This document shows, in pieces, positions 60,782 to 64,000 of a stretch of 64,000 nucleotides of DNA; the stretch's first letter is position 1, and every line of letters begins with the position of its first letter. The stretch covers positions 2,046,001-2,110,000 of the forward strand of contig NZ_CP104275.1 in assembly GCF_025244925.1 (NCBI RefSeq), in the 5' to 3' direction. Source of the stretch: Arthrobacter zhaoxinii. Lineage in GTDB: Bacteria; Actinomycetota; Actinomycetes; Actinomycetales; Micrococcaceae. Both the position numbers and the translations under genes were made by a program. The notes beneath the pieces were generated by a model that saw nothing but the letters and a program-made list of their open reading frames with translations, was not told the DNA's origin and ran no database searches.

Positions 60782-61258
60782 CTAGTCGGTGCCCGCTGTG
60801 GATCCGGGCCCGGCAGCAGCGTTTCCTTCTTCCGGGTGGGCCTTCTCCCATTCAGCCTGCATCCGGTCCCGTTCCCGGTTTTCCCGGTCCAGGCGCATCC
60901 CGGCCCGCAGGCCGTACCACCAGGTCATGGCGAACAGCACGCCGACGAAGAACATCATGGGATCCAGGAATCCGGTGGCGATGAGCACCAGCTGCAGAAT
61001 CCATCCGATCAGCGGACCTGCCGGCTTGGAGAGCAGCGCACACGTTCCGATCATCGCCGCCGCGAGCAGGACGCCCCCGCCCAGGAGCAGCGGCGGGGAG
61101 ATGGTGTCGCGGTGGACACCGAAGACGGCGAGCGTTCCGAACAGCACCACGAACGCTTCAAGCGTGAGGACCGTGGACGCGAACATCACCTTGACGGAAC
61201 GGCGCTTCTTGGGCATGCCCGGGCGCCATTCGCGCTGCGCCTTGGTCAGTCTTGCCAT
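60782..61258 (-). CDS. DUF4233 membrane protein
   Basis: The 158-residue protein has four membrane segments (SVKVMFASTVLTLEAFVVLF, PPLLLGGGVLLAAAMIG, LIGWILQLVLIATGFL and MMFFVGVLFAMTWWYGL) and a charged C-terminal tail. It fits DUF4233 proteins found between folC and ndk in actinobacteria. Function is unknown. The ATG at 61258 is the best start (MARLTKAQREW); a later ATG (MPKKRRSV) also fits. It lies 10 bases after folC. Confidence 0.85.
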   Translation of the reverse strand: MARLTKAQREWRPGMPKKRRSVKVMFASTVLTLEAFVVLFGTLAVFGVHRDTISPPLLLGGGVLLAAAMIGTCALLSKPAGPLIGWILQLVLIATGFLDPMMFFVGVLFAMTWWYGLRAGMRLDRENRERDRMQAEWEKAHPEEGNAAAGPGSTAGTD

Positions 61259-61268
61259 AACTGCATGC

Positions 61269-62648
61269 CTACTTTCCGAGGAGGGTGCGCGCTTCGGCGA
61301 CCACGGTGATGGAACCGACCACGAGCACGCCGCCGGAGAGGTCGTTGTTCTCCTCGGCCTTGGCCACGGCCCATTCGAGGGCGTTGTCCAGGCCTGCCTC
61401 GACCTGGATGTCTTCATCCGCAAAGCCTGCATCCACCGCGTCCTGGACCAGTTCGTCGGCGGGGATGGCCCGGGGCGAGCCGGACTGGGTCAGGACAACG
61501 CCGCTCACCAGGTCCCCCAGCTGCTCGCGGAGTTCGCTGAGGATGCCGACGGCGTCCTTCTCCGCCAGGATGCCGACCACCAGGACGAGCGTGGTGAAGT
61601 TGAACGCCTCGCGCAGTGCCTCGGCGGTCGCCTTGGCACCGGCGGGGTTGTGCGCGGCGTCGACGACGATGGTGGGAGCGGTCCGCACCACCTCCAGGCG
61701 GCCCGGCGAGGTGACGGTCAGGAACCCGGTCCGCAGCAGTTCGACGTCGAGCTCCTTCGTGCCGCCGCCGATGAAGGCTTCCAGCGCCGCCACGGCAACC
61801 GCTGCATTTTCGGCCTGGTGCGCACCGTGCAGGGGAACCTGGAGATCCTCGTAGCGGCCGGCGAGGCCGTTGATGGTGACCATCTGCCCGCCTACGGCCA
61901 TCACGCGGGATTCCACGCCGAATTCGACGCCCTCGAACCGGAATGGAACGCCGGCCTCGTGTGCCTTTTCGAGCAGCACCTGCGCAGCCTCCATGGGCTG
62001 TGCGGCGCTGATGAGGAACCCGTCCTCCTTGATGATGCCGGCCTTTTCCCGGGCAATATCGGCGACGTCGTCGCCCAGCAGCTCGGTGTGGTCCAGCGAA
62101 ATGGGTGTGACGACGGAGACGGTGCCGTCGCTGACGTTGGTGGCATCCGTGATGCCGCCGAGGCCGACCTCGATGACCGCCACGTCCACGGGCTCGTCCG
62201 CGAAGACCGCAAACGCGAGGATGGTTACGGCTTCGAAATAGGTCAGCCGGGGCTCGCCCTCGGCCTCGAGTTCGGCGTCGACAATGTCCAGGTAGGGATG
62301 GATCTCGTCCCAGATCCGGACAAACGTTTCATCGCTGACGGGCTCGCCGTCAATGCTGATCCGCTCGGTGACGCTGGTCAGGTGCGGGCTGGTGTAGCGG
62401 CCGGTGCGCAGTCCGTAGGCGCGCAGTCCTGCTTCGATCATGCGGGCCGTTGAGGTTTTGCCGTTGGTGCCGGTGATGTGGATGATCGGGAACGCCTTGT
62501 TCGGCTCCCCCAGCACTTCCATTGCCCGGAACAGCGGAGCCATGCGCGGCTCCATCTTGTTTTCCGGCGCGCGGCTGAGCAGTTCGGCATAAACGCTCTC
62601 CACCGAGAACCCGTCAATGGAACCGGACGGGCGGTCTGCTGAACTCAT
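61269..62648 (-). CDS. folC: Folylpolyglutamate/dihydrofolate synthase FolC
   Basis: The 459-residue enzyme adds glutamate to folates and makes dihydrofolate. The P-loop is HITGTNGKTSTARMI and the core holds YTSPHLTSVTERI and DHTELLGDDVADIAREKAGI. Long C-terminal halves (RPGRLEVVRTAPTIVVDAAH) are present. The ATG overlaps the ileS stop by one base (TAATG), so translation is coupled. Confidence 0.95.
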   Translation of the reverse strand: MSSADRPSGSIDGFSVESVYAELLSRAPENKMEPRMAPLFRAMEVLGEPNKAFPIIHITGTNGKTSTARMIEAGLRAYGLRTGRYTSPHLTSVTERISIDGEPVSDETFVRIWDEIHPYLDIVDAELEAEGEPRLTYFEAVTILAFAVFADEPVDVAVIEVGLGGITDATNVSDGTVSVVTPISLDHTELLGDDVADIAREKAGIIKEDGFLISAAQPMEAAQVLLEKAHEAGVPFRFEGVEFGVESRVMAVGGQMVTINGLAGRYEDLQVPLHGAHQAENAAVAVAALEAFIGGGTKELDVELLRTGFLTVTSPGRLEVVRTAPTIVVDAAHNPAGAKATAEALREAFNFTTLVLVVGILAEKDAVGILSELREQLGDLVSGVVLTQSGSPRAIPADELVQDAVDAGFADEDIQVEAGLDNALEWAVAKAEENNDLSGGVLVVGSITVVAEARTLLGK

Positions 62649-64000
62649 TAGATCTTCTCCACTGTGACGATGTACTTGTCGGCGTCGGTGTCGGCGCCGT
62701 CGGTGACCAGGTCGCCGGTGACCACCAGGTCATCGGTGAGCGTTTCGGCCTTCACCAGGTTCCCGTTGGCTTCGAGCGCGGCCGCTTCTTCCGCGCCAGT
62801 GCTGATGCGCGTGCGGATGCGGTCGCTGATGTGCAGGTCCGCGTCGCGGCGGGCCTGCTGGACGGCGCGGATGGCGTCGCGGGCGGCGCCTTCGGCAGCC
62901 AGTTCCGGGGTGACCTCGGTGTTCAGCACCAGGAATCCGATTCCGGGCAGCAACCCTATTTCGGTTTGACCGGTACCAGTTGCGACAGTTCGCATCTCGT
63001 ACATGAACTGAGGGAGCTTTATGAACTCACCCTCGCCAATTTCTACGTTGAGCCCATCAGGCCCGCCAACAAACTTATTAGCATCTATGGCCTTTTTGAT
63101 GACCGGGAGTTGTTTGCCAAATGATTTGCCGATCTCCCGGAAATTCAGCCTTAGCTCGCTGCCCAGTCCATACTCTTCGGCCCGCGCTTCCGACCAGTTC
63201 TCCAAGCGCACGGACTTCAGGTTCAGTTCATCGGCGATGATGGCCGCGAACTGTCCTTCAAGCGCGTCGGCATCCGGTGCCACTACGGTCATTTCGGACA
63301 GCGGAAGCCGCACTCGGAGGTTTGCAGCCTTGCGCAGCGAGGAACCCACGGAAGCGATCTTCCGGGTGGCTTCCATGCGTTCCACCAGTGCGGGGTCGCT
63401 CGGGAAGAGGTCGGCGTCCGGCCAGTCGGTCAGGTGCACGGAGCGCCCGCCGGTGAGGCCGCGCCAGATTTCCTCGCCGATGAGCGGCAGCAGCGGGGCT
63501 GCCACCCGGCACACGGTTTCCAGGCAGGTGTAGAGCACGTCGAAGGCCTGCGGATCCTCTTCGAAGAAGCGCGTGCGGCTGCGGCGGATGTACCAGTTGG
63601 TCAGCGTGTCCATGTAGGCGCGCAGGATCTCGCACGCCACGGACACGTCGTAGCCGTCCAGTGCCGTGCCCATGTCCCGGACCAGGTCGCCTGTGGCGGC
63701 GAGCAGGTAGCGGTCCAGCGGTTCGGTGGAGTCGTAGCAGGCCTTGGCCTCGTAGCCGTTGCCGTTGTTCGCGGCGTTGGTGTAGAGGCTGAAGAAGTGC
63801 CACACGTTCCACAGCGGCAGGATGGCCTGGCGGACACCGTCGCGGATCCCCTGTTCGGTGACAATCAGGTTGCCGCCGCGCAGGATCGGGGAGGCCATCA
63901 GGAACCAGCGCATGGCGTCGGATCCGTCGCGGTCCAGGACCTCGGAGACGTCCGGGTAGTTGCGCAGCGACTTGGACATCTTCTGTCCGTCGGAGCCGAG
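62648..64000 (-). CDS. ileS: Isoleucyl-tRNA synthetase IleS, C-terminal part (continues beyond window)
   Basis: The frame continues past the window edge, so about 450 C-terminal residues are visible. The KMSKS signature (MSKSLRNYPDVSEV) lies near 63970. The anticodon-binding domain follows (WNVWHFFSLYTN, YDVSVACEILRAYMDTLTNW) and the C-terminal RNA-binding region after about residue 280. A stretch near 62941-63180 is AT-richer than its flanks. It charges tRNA-Ile. It is the first gene of the ileS-folC unit here. Confidence 0.95.
   Translation of the reverse strand, partial: LGSDGQKMSKSLRNYPDVSEVLDRDGSDAMRWFLMASPILRGGNLIVTEQGIRDGVRQAILPLWNVWHFFSLYTNAANNGNGYEAKACYDSTEPLDRYLLAATGDLVRDMGTALDGYDVSVACEILRAYMDTLTNWYIRRSRTRFFEEDPQAFDVLYTCLETVCRVAAPLLPLIGEEIWRGLTGGRSVHLTDWPDADLFPSDPALVERMEATRKIASVGSSLRKAANLRVRLPLSEMTVVAPDADALEGQFAAIIADELNLKSVRLENWSEARAEEYGLGSELRLNFREIGKSFGKQLPVIKKAIDANKFVGGPDGLNVEIGEGEFIKLPQFMYEMRTVATGTGQTEIGLLPGIGFLVLNTEVTPELAAEGAARDAIRAVQQARRDADLHISDRIRTRISTGAEEAAALEANGNLVKAETLTDDLVVTGDLVTDGADTDADKYIVTVEKI

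Overview
The window is chromosomal DNA from a high-GC actinobacterium. Several things point to the family Micrococcaceae, most likely Arthrobacter in the broad sense: the class Ib nrdHIEF operon, the order rplU-rpmA-obg-proB-proA-nadD-rsfS on one strand, an RNase E/G with long Arg/Pro/Ala-rich ends, tRNA-Ala(GGC) with an encoded CCA end, and frequent GTG/TTG starts. I saw no plasmid, prophage, insertion sequence or CRISPR signature.

Layout. Positions 1-8972 hold metabolic genes: the end of a lipase maturation factor, a winged-helix/X25 protein, a lipoate ligase-like protein with a thioesterase, two aldo/keto reductases, an SRAP protein and NAD(P)-binding reductases. Positions 9135-13479 hold a TM2 protein, an SOS-controlled umuDC pair, a VanY-type carboxypeptidase and a MOSC protein. 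Positions 13511-20203 hold a CoA-transferase, an orphan VbhA-like antitoxin, a YafY regulator facing a VOC protein, an SDR, a hydrolase, a DUF1697 protein and ArfB. Positions 20258-23997 look like an accessory patch, with AT-rich intergenic DNA, an APH-like kinase, a LysR/EamA pair and a broken acetyltransferase.

Positions 23998-27012 encode a nicotinamide salvage operon (Prs-like, NAMPT-like, degenerate Nudix regulator) behind a 10-bp-arm palindrome. After a lipoprotein, an ABC exporter, a DinB protein and a zinc protease, nrdHIEF (31760-35788) makes deoxyribonucleotides under NrdR boxes. Positions 36227-43077 hold a LysR regulator, a FUSC exporter, a lipoprotein, App1, a desaturase, a lysoplasmalogenase and a Nudix/NrtR protein. 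The last belongs to a second NAD-salvage operon, pnuC-nadR-nudix (42334-44830). Two identical tRNA-Ala genes follow.

Positions 45326-57292 are the conserved core on the minus strand: phosphatase, rsfS, nadD, proA, proB, obg, rpmA, rplU and rne. The window ends with a VKOR protein, an orphan maltokinase cap protein, a PRISE-type SDR, ndk, a DUF4233 protein, folC and the 3' part of ileS.

Themes. NAD supply is covered three ways: de novo/Preiss-Handler adenylylation by NadD, nicotinamide salvage and nicotinamide riboside salvage, with two different Nudix-type candidate regulators. The DNA-damage response appears at two LexA-like boxes, one serving umuDC and one lying between the SRAP gene and a small unknown gene. 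Several proteins look biochemically altered: UmuD has Arg at the catalytic Lys position, NadR lacks the Walker A Lys, and the CoA-transferase appears circularly permuted.
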